Assembly: GCA_037043015.1 (NCBI GenBank)
Contig: CM073330.1
Span: forward strand, 5,109,263-5,173,262
Direction of reading: 5' to 3'
Length of the DNA: 64,000 bases
Source of the DNA: Bryum argenteum
Lineage: Eukaryota > Streptophyta > Bryopsida > Bryales > Bryaceae
The notes below the pieces were generated by a model. The model was not told where the DNA came from. It was given only the letters and a program-made list of their open reading frames with translations, and made no database searches. The position numbers were made by a program, and so were the translations under genes. Positions 1 to 11,203 of the stretch are shown in pieces. Within the stretch, counting starts at the first letter, position 1. Each line of letters opens with the position of its first letter.

Positions 1-1
1 G

Positions 2-163
2 CAGAACTTCAAGCACAAGCTTCGGCATCCCGTTCAGCACCAGAAGTGGCGCGTGCACAACCAGAAGTGGAAGATTCGAAGCAAGCTCAATTACATCAAC
101 CCTTTCTACTATTTGGGTCGCATCACCAAGAACATCAAGTTCATGATCACAGGTCGGCGTTGA
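2..163 (+). CDS. 3' end of an unrecognised protein gene (partial)
   Basis: The window opens inside an open frame of 53 codons that ends in TGA at 161-163. The C-terminus is very basic and rich in aromatic residues (QKWRVHNQKWKIRSK, then INPFYYLGRITKNIKFMITGRR split by no stop). Other frames are open too, but this one has the most protein-like composition. I do not recognise the family, and the upstream exons lie outside the window. It may be the last exon of a real gene, as a long gene-free stretch follows it. Confidence 0.45.
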   Translation, partial: QNFKHKLRHPVQHQKWRVHNQKWKIRSKLNYINPFYYLGRITKNIKFMITGRR

Positions 164-1466
164 TCGAGTGTATATAGTTCCATTATGTTTTAGCCATTAT
201 CGCAGTCCACGATCGATATTGTATGCAGATTATTATCATTTGTTTCAGTCTAACTGTTGTGTGAACGAAGTCACTCGATGGTTTTGTCCTTCACATTTCA
301 AGATGTGGGCTCGCCTCAGATGTCTTTCATACTTTGTAACGTATAGTTTTTGAGTAAATAGCATCGTCTTCTTGCCGTTATCAATCTGTGCGTTGAATAT
401 CAATTATAAGCAATTTTCTATGAACGAGCATCAGAGTGAGTCAAGTGACTGCAGATGAAGAAGCCACAATCGATTCTGTGTGCAATTTAAGCAGTCAATT
501 ACAATTTTTGCATTTTGATTTCTGTGTGAATGAGACGTTCGAGTGCCTTGTCCATCAAATTTGAAGCTGTGGGATTGGATGTGCAACTGTAAATGGTTGC
601 ATCTTCTTTTTCGCAGAGTTTTTGTTGTTTTCTTTTTTAGGGTTAGCACAATCTTCTCCTGTACAAGATTGACTATTAGCTACTCCCTCCCGCTCCATGA
701 TTTCAACACTGTTGGTAAGTTTGCAACGAGCATTCATTTCTGAAAGAGGAAGTGTCAGTTTTGTGATCGATAGTCGAAGTAGAATTTTGAGGTTTGATGA
801 GAAAAGCCAAAACTGATCTCTCATACTGGAGTTTATCTCGTGATTGTCTATGTAAACGAATTCACACGATTGCTTGGACGTCTTAAATTCTTAGTAACGT
901 AACCATGCTTGTCATATTTGCATAGTCCTTGTTGCTCACTCTTTTTCCGTGCACAGGAAAAGATCGGTATTCTATACAACTTGTCTAGTCCAATTGAAAT
1001 TGCCCACTTGCACTTGTTCACAATTATGCAAGTTTTAGATGTAAAAGAAACAATATTGTATTGGACACCATTTTCTTCTAGTGAATTGACATCATTGTAA
1101 TATGCACTTAACAAACGGAGGATGCAGACACCGAGCCTAGGGTTGTCGGTCTGCAATAGGCTCTATCCAAATATCAGTTGAATCCATAAAAGAGTAGCTT
1201 GAATCAAGGTTATGTACTAAGGCCAGCAGTTACAAGTTCACATGCAATGGATGTACTGACCTGTGAACTTGTAGGTTTACGAATACAAAGGAAAGAACCT
1301 GAAAGAGTGGTATATCTAGACATCAGCTCAAAAAATGGCTATGATCGTATTCAACTCAAAGGTTGGCGATTCAAACTACAAGTCCAGAGCTGACAAAGAT
1401 TGAGAATCCTTTACAAGAACCAGAAGACATTCCACGGAAGCTACAAAGGAGAGGATGACAGCGTTG
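164..1466. other. Intergenic stretch, probably two 3' UTRs
   Basis: This lies between the stop of the left-edge gene and the stop of the cyclophilin gene, which converge here. Only short open frames occur on both strands, without splice signals or recognisable protein features. The 3' untranslated regions of both genes probably occupy its two ends. Confidence 0.5.
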
Positions 1467-3237
1467 CTATCCAGCCAAAGGGTTAGCATGCATTGTGACC
1501 CGATTTAACCGAATCTCCGCAAGAGGCCGATCACCTGCTCCAGTTGGTGTCTGCAAACGAAACCCAACACCACGGTTGAGAAAGACTCAAAAACACGAAA
1601 AGAAATTGGTGTTGTATACGAATGAAACTGTTTAGTGCATCTCTACAACTCTAATATGTCAGTGCTAAGACATTGTGGATGATAGAAGACAAGTCGTATA
1701 AGACACCACTTTCTTTGAGTGAAAGTCCCCACAAATTTAGCATGAATACCTCAAATTTTAGAGATTTAAAGACCTTCAGTGTTAACCCCTAAAGTTGAAT
1801 TGATTGTGGTCAATTTGCTCGAAGAAGACTTACTGTTTTTGCACAAAATGAAACTTTGATGGAATATAAGTCAAGATCCGTATGATCAAATTGATAAAAA
1901 TTGACAGGTAGACTAATTGAGCATCTCTAAACAAGATCCTACGGATGCCCCAAAATCAACTTCAAAATGGATTTCGAGATATGGCTGTCTGTAGGTCACT
2001 GTAGAGCTTCTCCTCTCGGGGTTAAACAATCTTCTACACTAGTAGTCTTCTACACTAGTAGGTATAGAACGGTTTTCAGAAGCCATACCTTTTCCATCAC
2101 GTTCAGGACTTCATGTCCGTGAATGACACGACCGAAAATGGTGTAGAGTCCATTGAGATGAGGTTGCTTGCCATATGTCATGAAGAACTGGCTTCCATTC
2201 GTATTCGGCCCACTATTGGCCATGGACAACACGCCTCTTGCATTATGCTGCGCACAACAAAGCCATTCACACCCCACTGAGAATTGCGAAAGAGATCCAG
2301 TTAGATGCCGAGGGATTGATCCCGCTCGAACTATTTCTTAGAGATAAGCATGAAATTATGAAATTATCACGATAAGCATACGTCTGCATATGTATTGAGG
2401 GTTTAGGGTTTAGGTTTTAACTATCGGAGCTTTATAAAATCGTGAACAGATCAGTTTACGAGAGGCAGATCCGGCCATAGCAAGTTTCAATCTGAAGGAA
2501 CGATCACATCTCTTTTCAAAAATTCGTTGCTCTGAGGGTCTGTTTGCACATGAGGTGGTCGTGAGAGTGTTCCAAGTGGCTATGCTTACACCACTTTGCA
2601 TAGAAGTTCAACCGAAAGCTAAGTTGCTGCTGCCGGTAACAGGGATCAGTCGAGATCAGATCCTCTACGAACGTAGCAAAGTATCCAACTGTACAAAAGG
2701 AAAGACTACTGGGAAGGTCAATGCAGAGTTGAGTAACCTTAAACCCTAAACCCTAATTTGATTGAATGCGCACTCCGGTTGATCAGAAACTAAAACTCAC
2801 TTTTAAGGAGTCACGGATTTCGTCGTTGAACTTGCGTCCCCAGATACTGGTGCCGCCTCGGCCGGTGCCGGTGGGATCTCCACCTTGAATCATGAAACCC
2901 TTGATATTTCTATGGAAGATGGTGCCATCATAATATCCACTCGCACAGAGCGCCAGAAAATTCTGCAATCGATCGATGATTAGGGTTACCTTGACAACGT
3001 TATGGTGTAAAAAAAAACATAAACAGGGAGGCGAAGGTTGTGACGTACCTCAGCAGCTTTAGGAACTTCGTCGCAGAAAATCTCACACTTGATTTCGCCT
3101 ACGTTCGTATGCAATGTGACCGACTGCAAGGAAACACGTAATAACAATAATCAGGCACACAATAAATGAGAAGAAAAGCAAACATTCCCTTGAGAGCTAA
3201 GTCATCACGAAATGAAGGAGAGGATGATTATCACCAT
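1467..3237 (-). CDS. PPIL3: Peptidyl-prolyl cis-trans isomerase, PPIL3/CYP18-1 type cyclophilin
   Basis: Five exons join in phase 0: 3235-3237 (ATG only), 3049-3123, 2801-2962, 2089-2247 and 1467-1550, giving 160 residues, the usual length of PPIL3/CYP18-1. The product is a single cyclophilin domain that isomerises prolyl bonds and in other organisms is found in spliceosomal complexes. Seen directly: the start [20 protein letters not shown], the catalytic block [22 protein letters not shown], the [15 protein letters not shown] block, and the end [11 protein letters not shown]. Introns 3 and 4 (553 and 538 bases) are much longer than the first two and carry repeat-like inserts. The tiny first exon is inferred from a CATCATG followed by a GT donor. 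No signal peptide, so cytosolic or nuclear. Confidence 0.94.
1782..2025. mobile_element. Possible diverged piggyBac-like MITE in cyclophilin intron 4
   Basis: TTAA followed by CCCCTAAAG at 1782 and CGGGG followed by TTAA ending at 2025 bracket about 244 bases inside intron 4. The left end matches the TTAA/CCCCTAAA family found elsewhere in this window, but the right terminal repeat is poor. It could be chance. Confidence 0.3.
2397..2760. repeat. Block bounded by inverted telomere-like repeats, in cyclophilin intron 3
   Basis: Two TTTAGGG units sit at about 2399-2416 and two CCCTAAA units at about 2739-2757, in opposite orientation, enclosing roughly 320 bases. The arrangement resembles terminal inverted repeats built from interstitial telomere motifs. 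I recognise no coding sequence in the block. Confidence 0.5.
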
Positions 3238-3644
3238 GATGAGTACAAGTCGTGTCAATACAGCTCTCTTGGTGGTTCAATAGAATCGCAAAAGTCGTGT
3301 GAAGCAAGAATCGGCAATACGGATTCCGCGCGAAAGGATTCGATAAAAATTTGCGCTACGTGGTCTTTGGTGTCTTCGATTTGTATGGGAAGTGGATGCT
3401 TCATAGGGATTCTGAGCTCAATGCAAGGCCCACAAAGGTAAACAGTGTCGAAATACGCTAGGGAGCAGAAATTCACCAGTCTATGCATGTCTTCCCGTTC
3501 CTCCTCTAGTTCCCATCCTCCGTTCCCGGTTCCCTGTCCCCCAACTCCTGCTCCCAATTCCCATCCTTTGTTCTCAATTCCCCATCCCTCGTTCTCTCGT
3601 TTTCTCCACTATCGTTCTCTCGTTTTCCTTTTTTCCTGTTTTTT

Positions 3645-4235
3645 TCATCTCCGGCACCACCGATTGGATTGGGCCGCATGAGGTTTTGTTGAAAGCGGGT
3701 TTCTTTGAAAAGTTATGAATCGCAAAATGGGTCCACAGATCTTGAGATATTAAATTTTCAAGTAATTTTGACCCCTAAATCACAAGAAAGTACAAAAACG
3801 ACCTATTTTTATATTACATTACAAGACAAGCATGGTTGAAGTAGTTAAGTGGGCATGACTATGCTGCAAGAGCATCCTAGTCAATTATCTAAGGCAGGTA
3901 GTTGTTTTCTTTTTTTTTCTTATGTTCTTTTGGATGTGTCATTATGATCTCGGGCATTGCCAATCAAATCGGATTGCATAAGGTGTCGTTGGAATCGGGT
4001 TTTTTTGTAGAGTTGTGAAAACATTCGCATGGCGAAACAAGTCGATGGATCCCGAGATATAGAATTTTGAAGTATTTATGGCCTCCTTTATGACATTATG
4101 ATCTTGGGAACCGCCGGTCAGATTTGGGCGCATGAGGTATCGTTGGAAGCGGAGTTTATTGTAAAGATGTGATAAAAAATGAGATCAAGAAACAGGTCAA
4201 CGAATCCAATATATTGAATCTCAAAGTATTTATGG
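3645..4235. repeat. Three degenerate direct repeats of about 130-140 bases
   Basis: Three related blocks begin near 3645, 3946 and 4098. Each carries in order a CC-CCG-ATTGG-like segment, GGGCGCATGAGG or similar, a GTTGGAAGCGGG-like segment, AGATATTGAATTT-like text, and an end like AGTATTTATGGCC. The spacing between the first and second is about 300 bases, and between the second and third about 150. Upstream (3440-3640) is a pyrimidine-rich stretch with repeated CCC/TTC words. No function is apparent. Confidence 0.55.
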
Positions 4236-5440
4236 CCCCATAATTACTACAATTTATTTCAATGAGCGTGGCAACGCTGCGGGGACATACTAGTATTTTT
4301 TATATTTCATCAACTCTCAATAACAACTTGTGTTTAAATTTGTCTTATATTTATGCTTATATTTGGTGTTCATCGTTACACAATCCGGAGGTATATTAGT
4401 AGTATTAGTTTTTCTACTTGCATAGCTTCTAAGAAAGCATCTTTAAATGCTACTTACAGAGAGAAACCTCTTGCTTTTGTACATCTAGAGAAGCGTTGGA
4501 TTTTTCATGAACGAAAAAAATGTAATTTGGACAATGGGTCTAGTTTTGAAGTTGGTGAACTTTACCGCCAAACATACTTTGTTTCTATGTGTTAACCTCT
4601 TAATTTCCTTGTGTTAACCTCTTAATTTCCTTGTGTTTACTAGTGCTTGAAACCTCAAATTGCGATTTTCTACTTCTATGCACTCCCTGGGGTGTGAACC
4701 AACTTAGTTTACTTCTTTTATATTTCCAACCGTAATATCTTGTACAATACATATGCCTATTCTTAGTCATTTCTCTAAAAATTGATTGTTGAATGTTTAT
4801 CATTTGCAAGATCATAACATTAAAATTTTGTGCAAAAGTTTTTTTAGGCTAAGATATTAATATAAACCCCTTCATCTATGTTGTCCAAAATCGCAAAAGC
4901 CTACACTAGGTCTCTTGGATCTTGAGGGATTCAGCACCAATTTTCAAATTTCGACATCCCTCTATCATGGTTTTGGGGTGCCTTTCCAAGAGTTTTCTTG
5001 TCATCTTCCTATGTACAATGGGAATGCACAACATAACACTTCGCAAAAAATTGTGTTAGACAAGTGCATTGTATTATATGGAAAGTGGCATAACAAAACA
5101 CGGCTTAACAAAACATGACATAACAAAACATACAATGCAATGCGACATTTAACTAAATCCGGACTCATTCACAAATTAGGGATTAGAGAAAATTTTAGAA
5201 GTTACAATTTTGTGGAATGATCATTAGACCAATTAGAATTTACATCGAGGGATGTGAGTATCTTTATATCCTCCAAAGATCGCCCAATTTACATTTTTGT
5301 GTTCACGTTGTATCTTACTCACATGAGTATTTGGGATCCCCCGTTGCCTTACTTCTGGACAACTTCCAGTCTAGAAGTAGTTAAATGTGTCATTGCACTC
5401 GAATTAGAGGACTTGTTACATGTATGGAATTTATTCCTAA
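4236..5440. other. AT-rich intergenic stretch with a dispersed repeat
   Basis: No convincing gene. A 23-base direct duplication (TTAACCTCTTAATTTCCTTG) lies at about 4592-4637. The segment about 4640-4820 is related to about 30302-30490 elsewhere in the window (shared GCTTGAAACCTCAAA, TATGCACTC and AAAATTGA words in the same order), so it belongs to a dispersed repeat. Confidence 0.45.
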
Positions 5441-6421
5441 CATTGCTTTTGTATTAACATTGCTAAAGTCTAGCAACGCTTGAGCAACGTTCTCAAAAAA
5501 ATAAGCAACTTTTGTGTAAACATTGCTCCAAGTCTAGCAAAGTTTGAGCAACATTCTCATGAAAATAAGCAGCGTTCTCAACTATCTCAACTAGATTAGA
5601 AATAACATTGTTCTATCTCAACTAGTTAATAAATAATGTTGTTCTCAAGAAAATAAGCAACGTTCTCAACAAGCTAAAAAATAACGTTGCAACGTTTTGG
5701 AACTTGCTTCAGCAACGTTCTCAAGAAAATAAGCAACGTTAGGAGTGATGCATGTTCTCAAGAAAGTACACAACGTCCTCAACTAGATTAAAAATAACGT
5801 TGCTTAGTGATGCATTAAAATAACTAATGTTTTCAACCTCAATTTTATTAACCCCTAAACGCCCAAGGGGGGGTAAAGCTCCTAACAGTTGGTAATAATG
5901 CTGATTTTTTCAAAACTGAGTAAAAAATATAAAAGATGAAAATGGAAAATCCAACCGTAGGATCTTCTTTGGAGCATGGCAATTAGTATGACCACCAAGT
6001 TGCATGCCATTTGGAGGTATGGATTTCAAGATCCATGCAAAAAAGGGGTGAAGATCACACCACCAAAACTTTCATGAAAAATCTCTTTCGCCCACTCTCA
6101 CAATTTGAGGATCAAGGTTTTTACTATTTATCCAAGGAGGGAGTAGAGTAAACCCACCGAGGAGTTGAGCAAAAAAAACGGCGGATGAAAAATTGATGGG
6201 ATGAAAGCGGGGTTGTGCACCAAAGACGGAGCCTCACATCCAAAATGTCGAAAAACGACACCGTGGGCGCTTAAGGGTTAAGTTGTACATTTGAGGGTGA
6301 AAGCATTGCTTATTTTCTTGAGAACGGTATTAAAGCAAAATTCAACACGTTGCTAATTTGAGAAGCGTTTACACAAGAAGTAATGTTTGTAACATTGCAA
6401 ACCCTCCTCTTTACTAGTATT
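5440..6421. mobile_element. CACTA-like non-autonomous element, split by a piggyBac-like MITE
   Basis: Copies of AACGTTGC and GCAACGTT, mostly with AGAAAATAAGCAACG and TTGAGCAACG contexts, fill 5455-5847 and 6282-6421. The same repeats form the body of the elements at 9837-10314 and 10845-11090. The right border reads GCAAACCCTCCTCTTTACTAG, a diverged match to the right end of those elements. A clear left end is missing. The TTAA-bounded insert at 5848-6281 interrupts it. Confidence 0.5.
5848..6281. mobile_element. piggyBac-like MITE (TTAA borders)
   Basis: The element reads TTAA-CCCCTAAACGCCC at the left and GGGCGCTTAAGGG-TTAA at the right: a TTAA on each side and imperfect inverted ends beginning with CCC, as in piggyBac elements. 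It is 434 bases long, carries no transposase-like frame, and sits inside AACGTTGC-rich CACTA-like sequence, so it inserted later. Confidence 0.6.
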
Positions 6422-6990
6422 GAATAAGGAAAGAATGTTGCTTTCCATAATTGGAGCCTCAACTTACCTTAAAATTTAGTTTTTGGCGGAATACAAAGGA
6501 TCCAAAACAATGAAACAATGTTGTCATGCACCATAATCTCTAGAGTTTGGATATCAATGATGTCATTCCTGAACGAGTTTAGTTACAATTTTGGACGATA
6601 AAATATCATTCAATTTACTCCATCCTCTACTACCATTGTGGTTTCGAAGCCTAGCGTTGAACTATGCATAAAGGACAGATTTATGTTAGCTTAGTTTGCT
6701 TTTAAAGAGTTTACTGATTTGAATTCGAGCACAACCGATGAACAGATTGCATTTAGCACTTAAGAAACCCTCTTTGTTCTTCGCTTTGTTCTCGGCTGAT
6801 GAGCACGTTAGTGCAAAACATGTTCTGAGATTTAGCAATGCAAGATTAGAGCTTTTCTGAAACAGCCCATTGTCTTTTCGGTCCTGCTATTTTGCTTTGA
6901 GTCGTAGTTCTCTCTTCTGCCTTCTATTGCGTTGGGTTACTTTTCTACACCATTAGCTTTCTGCAGGACTTAGTCTCTCTCTCTCTCTTT
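6422..6990. other. Gene-free stretch
   Basis: No open frame with protein-like features on either strand. It ends in a pyrimidine-rich TCTCTCTCTC run just before the telomere-like repeats at 6993. Confidence 0.4.
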
Positions 6991-6992
6991 TC

Positions 6993-7068
6993 CTTAACCC
7001 TAAACCCTAGGACGCTTTTCGTCACCATCGCAAGCCTTATTTCTCTTAACATAAACCCTAAACCCTAG
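6993..7068. repeat. Interstitial telomere-like CCCTAAA repeats
   Basis: Two short runs, each with two CCCTAAA-type units, lie at about 6994-7010 and 7052-7068, immediately upstream of the first frame of the fossil retroelement. Short CCCTAAA runs are also common 5' elements (telo-boxes) of plant genes, so the association with the element is suggestive only. Confidence 0.6.
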
Positions 7069-7070
7069 TT

Positions 7071-9319
7071 ATGGCGGAACATGTAGATCACCCTCGCCTC
7101 ACAGTGCTTAGGCTTACGAATACAGACGATGTATCTACTTTTCTCGGCGAGGCGTCGACTTCTGAACCGCGCCCAGAGCCAGAGGATGAGGTTCTTCCTG
7201 ACTTTTCAGAGGAGGACGACTCTTGGCCAATGCCCGCCCAACTCCAAGATTTTCTTAATAAATCTGTGGAGGATGCTAAGAGAAGTCTTCTTAGACACTC
7301 GAAGCTCAACAAGCAGTTGAATACCTTTAATCAGCAGCTTGTTTCCGACGTGATTCTCCACTCCCTTCGAATCGCCCCACCCAAGTTTAATCTGGCAGGG
7401 CCTGAAGAGGATGCATCTGTGCGTACAGCTCTCGAAGAGGCTTATTCCAAGACTCTCAAGATCTATCATAAGAGTCTGTTGGTGGACACTATTAACGTAC
7501 AGAGGATGCGGGTCAAGACTGCCGAAAAGGAGGCAGATAGCGTGTTGACAGTTTTTTATGACAGACTCAAGGATTTGATCCAAAAGTATCGCCGTATCAT
7601 GCCTTTTGGGTACTACGGTCAACCCGAGTCTTCAAGACAAGCACAAGAAGCATGCCAACAAGTGGTATACCAAGATCGTCAATTCCTTCTATGCGCAGGT
7701 CGCCAATATACAATTCCTTGACGTTTACGAGAGCAACGTCAAGGCTAATGCTTTGAAGGAGCGCAATAAGGCGCAAGATACTGCTATAGAGGACGCTAAC
7801 AAGCTCCCTGTAGAATAGGGAATTGAACAGATCGTGGTCAAGGTGTTGGAGAGGGAGCTCGATAAGAGAAACATCCCTCTCAAGCGACCTTCTCAGTAGC
7901 CACCGCAGAAGCAGCAGCCGCAACAGAGGGAGCAGCAGCAGTGGCAATAGCAGCCACAGCAGAGGCAGCAGTGGCCACGACCACAGCAGGAGAGGCAGCG
8001 ACAGCCAGATAATTACAATTGCACGGGAAACGAGACAAGGATGAACGGCAACGCCTCCAACCGTTTGGTTGCATTCCATATGCCTTCATGGAGGAACTTC
8101 GACCAAAGTCCCCAGATCCAATCTGGTACAAATTCCAACGGGGGAGGAGTCCCGAGAGGAGGAGGCAATGCTTCCAATGGTGAGACAAGTTATCGAGGTC
8201 GGGGTCGAGGTCGCGGGGAAGGACGAGGAACCTCTTCTGGCTTCCATTGATTGACTATTCGGCCTACGTGTTGCACCTGTTTGGCAAGATGACCCCATCT
8301 GTGTTAGAATGTCGTGTAACTAAGACTGCTATTCATAACCTTAGCAGTAGGGTTCTTTCTTTTTCCGAACGACAACTCGTGGGTTTAAGTTTAGATTACA
8401 TACTAGAACCCAATCCCCCTCCCTTTTCAGTTTTACGTGATGAATATGAGTCGTTAGCTCGCCGCATTAGACTGCGGTGGTTTTTCCGTGATGATGACCA
8501 AGGAGTTATTAGCCCGCGGCGCATCCCTAATCCTTTGGGGTTCCAGACAGACGACTTTCTGCGCTCGAGGATACTCTCTTGTTAGGTGCTCATGCGGTTG
8601 AAGAAGCAATCCGTAGTACACCTTTCATCAGAAGAAAGGGTCTTCCCCGACGCTTACATGTGGCGTTGAACAATCTTCGTCACGACTCGAATATCGTCAT
8701 CAAGCCGGCGGAAAAGGATCTTGGGTTAGTCCTTATGGATAGGTCATGGTACTTGTAGGAGGCAAACCGCCAGCTTTCGAACACCCGAGTATATTCTAGA
8801 GTGGATTCAGTACCCTGGGATGAACTTGAATCGAGACTGCAGTGTCTCAAGGTTAAGTTCACGCTTACCATTAGCGAATAAGAATGGCGTTTTATCCTTA
8901 GTAGCACGTCGTGGAGGGAGCCCTGCGTGATTTACTTCCTTCCTAAGGTCCACAAGCCCGTAGTAGTTGGTAGACCTATCTGCGCCTATATTGGCTATTT
9001 CCTTGAGAAGACTTCTATTTGGTTGCATGTTCAATTGCTGCCAATCCTGACCGCCCAAAAGAATCATCTAATGGACTCAGGTTCGTTGCTCAAGGAGGTA
9101 CTGGCCTTCGACGTGCCAGCAGATGCTATCCTCTTCACCTTCGACATGGAGAGCCTTTACCCCAGCATCCCGACGGACAAGGGCCTTCAAGCCCTTCATA
9201 AGATGATTTGTGGGAAGTTTTCAACCCCCAAGGCTGAGCTGATCAAGTCCTTTGCACACTTCACAGTAATTGTTGAACTTCACAAACATTCTGACGCCGA
9301 ACCACTCCAAAAAGCATGA
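7071..9319 (+). mobile_element. Fossil Penelope-like retroelement
   Basis: A first region (about 7071-8250) encodes a charged, helix-rich protein with a Q-rich segment and an RG-rich end (RGRGRGRGEGRG). A second region (about 8250-9319) carries a reverse transcriptase related to Penelope-like elements: an upstream block like NIVIKPAEKDLGLVLMD, then YFLPKVHKP with VGRPICAY, then a palm block ending TFDMESLYPSIPTDKG. This spacing and the PKVHKP signature separate it from LTR and LINE polymerases. No GIY-YIG endonuclease is visible downstream. The element is broken in several places and incomplete, so it is a fossil of moderate age. Confidence 0.65.
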
Positions 9320-9836
9320 TTTGTGCTTCCTGCTGAGCTCGCCTCTCAAGTCCACTAAATCTTCTCCGCCTTCATCTTTGCACATCCTGTCATGAATGGT
9401 CAAGATACATTTGCGCAAGTGTTGTTTCTTTGCTACACAAACTCCTACACATATATAGCAGAGCTCAAAGTTCAAACCTGCAGACTTGCGGCTCGGGAAT
9501 GATACTGGTCTGATGCGCGGTTTCTTGGACTTCTTCCATTTCCTCAATCTCACTGTTCCACATGATAAGAATCGCGCTTTGTAATTAGGAAATAAATTTA
9601 TATTTTGAACATCCATGATTCTACAATTCCATTAGATCCGGAAACGTTCATAGCACGGACATGTACCTCACATGAGCTGGAGGAAACTTTCGAGACACAA
9701 GGCATCACTTCGATGCGTTTATGAGGTTCAACTCCATCGTTGTAAGGTCGAGCTTCCACTCAGCTAGTCGAGCCTTCTTCTGACACAATTTCAGACTCTG
9801 TATTCACAACAAGCAACAATCGGATTTCACCATCAC
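9320..9836. other. Gene-free stretch after the retroelement
   Basis: A 131-codon frame on the minus strand (9221-9616) overlaps the retroelement end and has no recognisable domain. I regard it as chance or decayed sequence. Confidence 0.35.
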
Positions 9837-10314
9837 CACTACGAATTGAGGGGGTTCGCAATGTTTTTTTCTCAAACATTGCTAAAGTGTAGGAACGTTG
9901 TTGAACTCAATTGAGCAATGTTCTTAAGAGCATAAGCATCATTATTGGATCACCAAGAAACATTATTTAAATCTAGTAGAGAACGTAGGTTATTTTCTTG
10001 AGAACGTTGTTCAAGGAAGTTCAAAAACATTGCTATACTCGAGCAACGTTACAAACCCCCCTCTTTTAACAACGAGTAACAAACGTTGCTTCTGAATAAC
10101 GTTGCTCATATTTAGCAATGTATTAGAACTTGCTTGAGCAACGTTCTGAAGAAAATAAGCAACGTTGCTTAGTGAATAAATAAAGTTGCTTATTTTCTTA
10201 AGAACGTTGCTCAAGCAAGTTCTATAACGTTGCTCAAGCAAGTTCTATAACGTTGCTAGACTTTAGCAACGTTTGAGAAGAAAATGTTGCAAACCCCCTC
10301 AATATATAGTAGTG
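9837..10314. mobile_element. CACTA-like MITE with AACGTTGC subterminal repeats
   Basis: Left end CACTACGAATTGAGGGGG followed by TTCGCAATG, right end TTGCAAACCCCCTC followed by TATATAGTAGTG. The two ends are imperfect inverted repeats that start CACTA, the hallmark of CACTA (En/Spm) elements. The 478-base body is a patchwork of AACGTTGC and its neighbours in both orientations, typical of subterminal transposase-binding arrays. No coding sequence and no obvious 3-base target duplication. Confidence 0.6.
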
Positions 10315-10628
10315 CGACCAGAGAAAGTAGAAATCCAGCATGCAGACATGTGAACCGGCCATTGTTGGAGATTTCTTACCTCGGTTTATCGACCAACTTC
10401 TCCATCACTGACTCGAAGCAGCAGAAGAGAAGACTCGAAATTCAAATCACAAACCCGAGCTTGTGAATGTGATTAGACGGTCACCTTGCACACCAGTCAA
10501 TTTAGCCCCGAAGTTTGGGTGCTGCAATCCGAGTCGTAGTCTACCTTTATCTCATACAAAAACTGTGAATTGCTTCAACCCAAATTGCCACTTCAAGCAC
10601 ATTGAACACCAAGATCCATTAGCTCATC

Positions 10629-10840
10629 GCTTGCATACAACAGTGAAAAACTAAACCCCGAGATTCTTAGACTTGCATACAACACTGAAAAACTAAACCT
10701 GGAGATTCTTAGACTTGCATACAACAGTGAAAAACTAAACCCCGAGATTCTCAGACTTGCATACAACAGTGAAAAACCAAACCCCGAGATTCAGAAACCC
10801 TGAGATGGTGAAAAACTAAACCATGAGATTCTCAAACCGT
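10629..10840. repeat. 42-base minisatellite, about 4.5 units
   Basis: TTGCATAC recurs at 10631, 10673, 10715 and 10757, a strict 42-base period. Each unit holds AACAGTGAAAAACTAAACC followed by a GAGATTCT block. The last unit is shortened and diverged. Confidence 0.8.
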
Positions 10841-10844
10841 AAGA

Positions 10845-11090
10845 CACTACTAGAAAAGAGGGGGTTTTGCAACGTTACAAACGTTGCTTCTGTGTAAACG
10901 TTGCTAAAGTCTAGCAATGTTTTGGAACTTGCAACATTCCCAAGAAAATAAGCAACGTTTTCAACTAAATTATAAATAATGTTGCTTGGTGATCTGATAA
11001 CAACGGTGCTTATTTTCTTGAGAACGTTGCTCACGCAAGTTCCGAAATGTTGCTAAACTTAAGCAACGTTTGAGAGGTACTTAGAGAGTG
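10845..11090. mobile_element. Second CACTA-like MITE copy
   Basis: Starts CACTACTAGAAAAGAGGGGG with TTTTGCAACG, the best-preserved CACTA end in the window, followed by the same AACGTTGC/AGAAAATAAGC patchwork as 9837-10314. The right end is diverged (near TTAGAGAGTG at 11081-11090). Confidence 0.55.
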
Positions 11091-11203
11091 TTGAATTCGC
11101 ACATCTTCAGTTTGTGATGAGACATAATTGCAAAGTAGTCCATGTCCATTGTATGTTACTCGTTGATCTGCACTTGCGTCGTCCACATTAGGTAAAAAGT
11201 TCA

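Noticed and set aside
7597-8079. Leu-rich 160-codon minus-strand frame
   Set aside because: Antisense of the Q-rich segment of the retroelement.
9221-9616. 131-codon minus-strand frame as a host gene
   Set aside because: It overlaps the end of the retroelement reading the other strand and shows no family or splice context.
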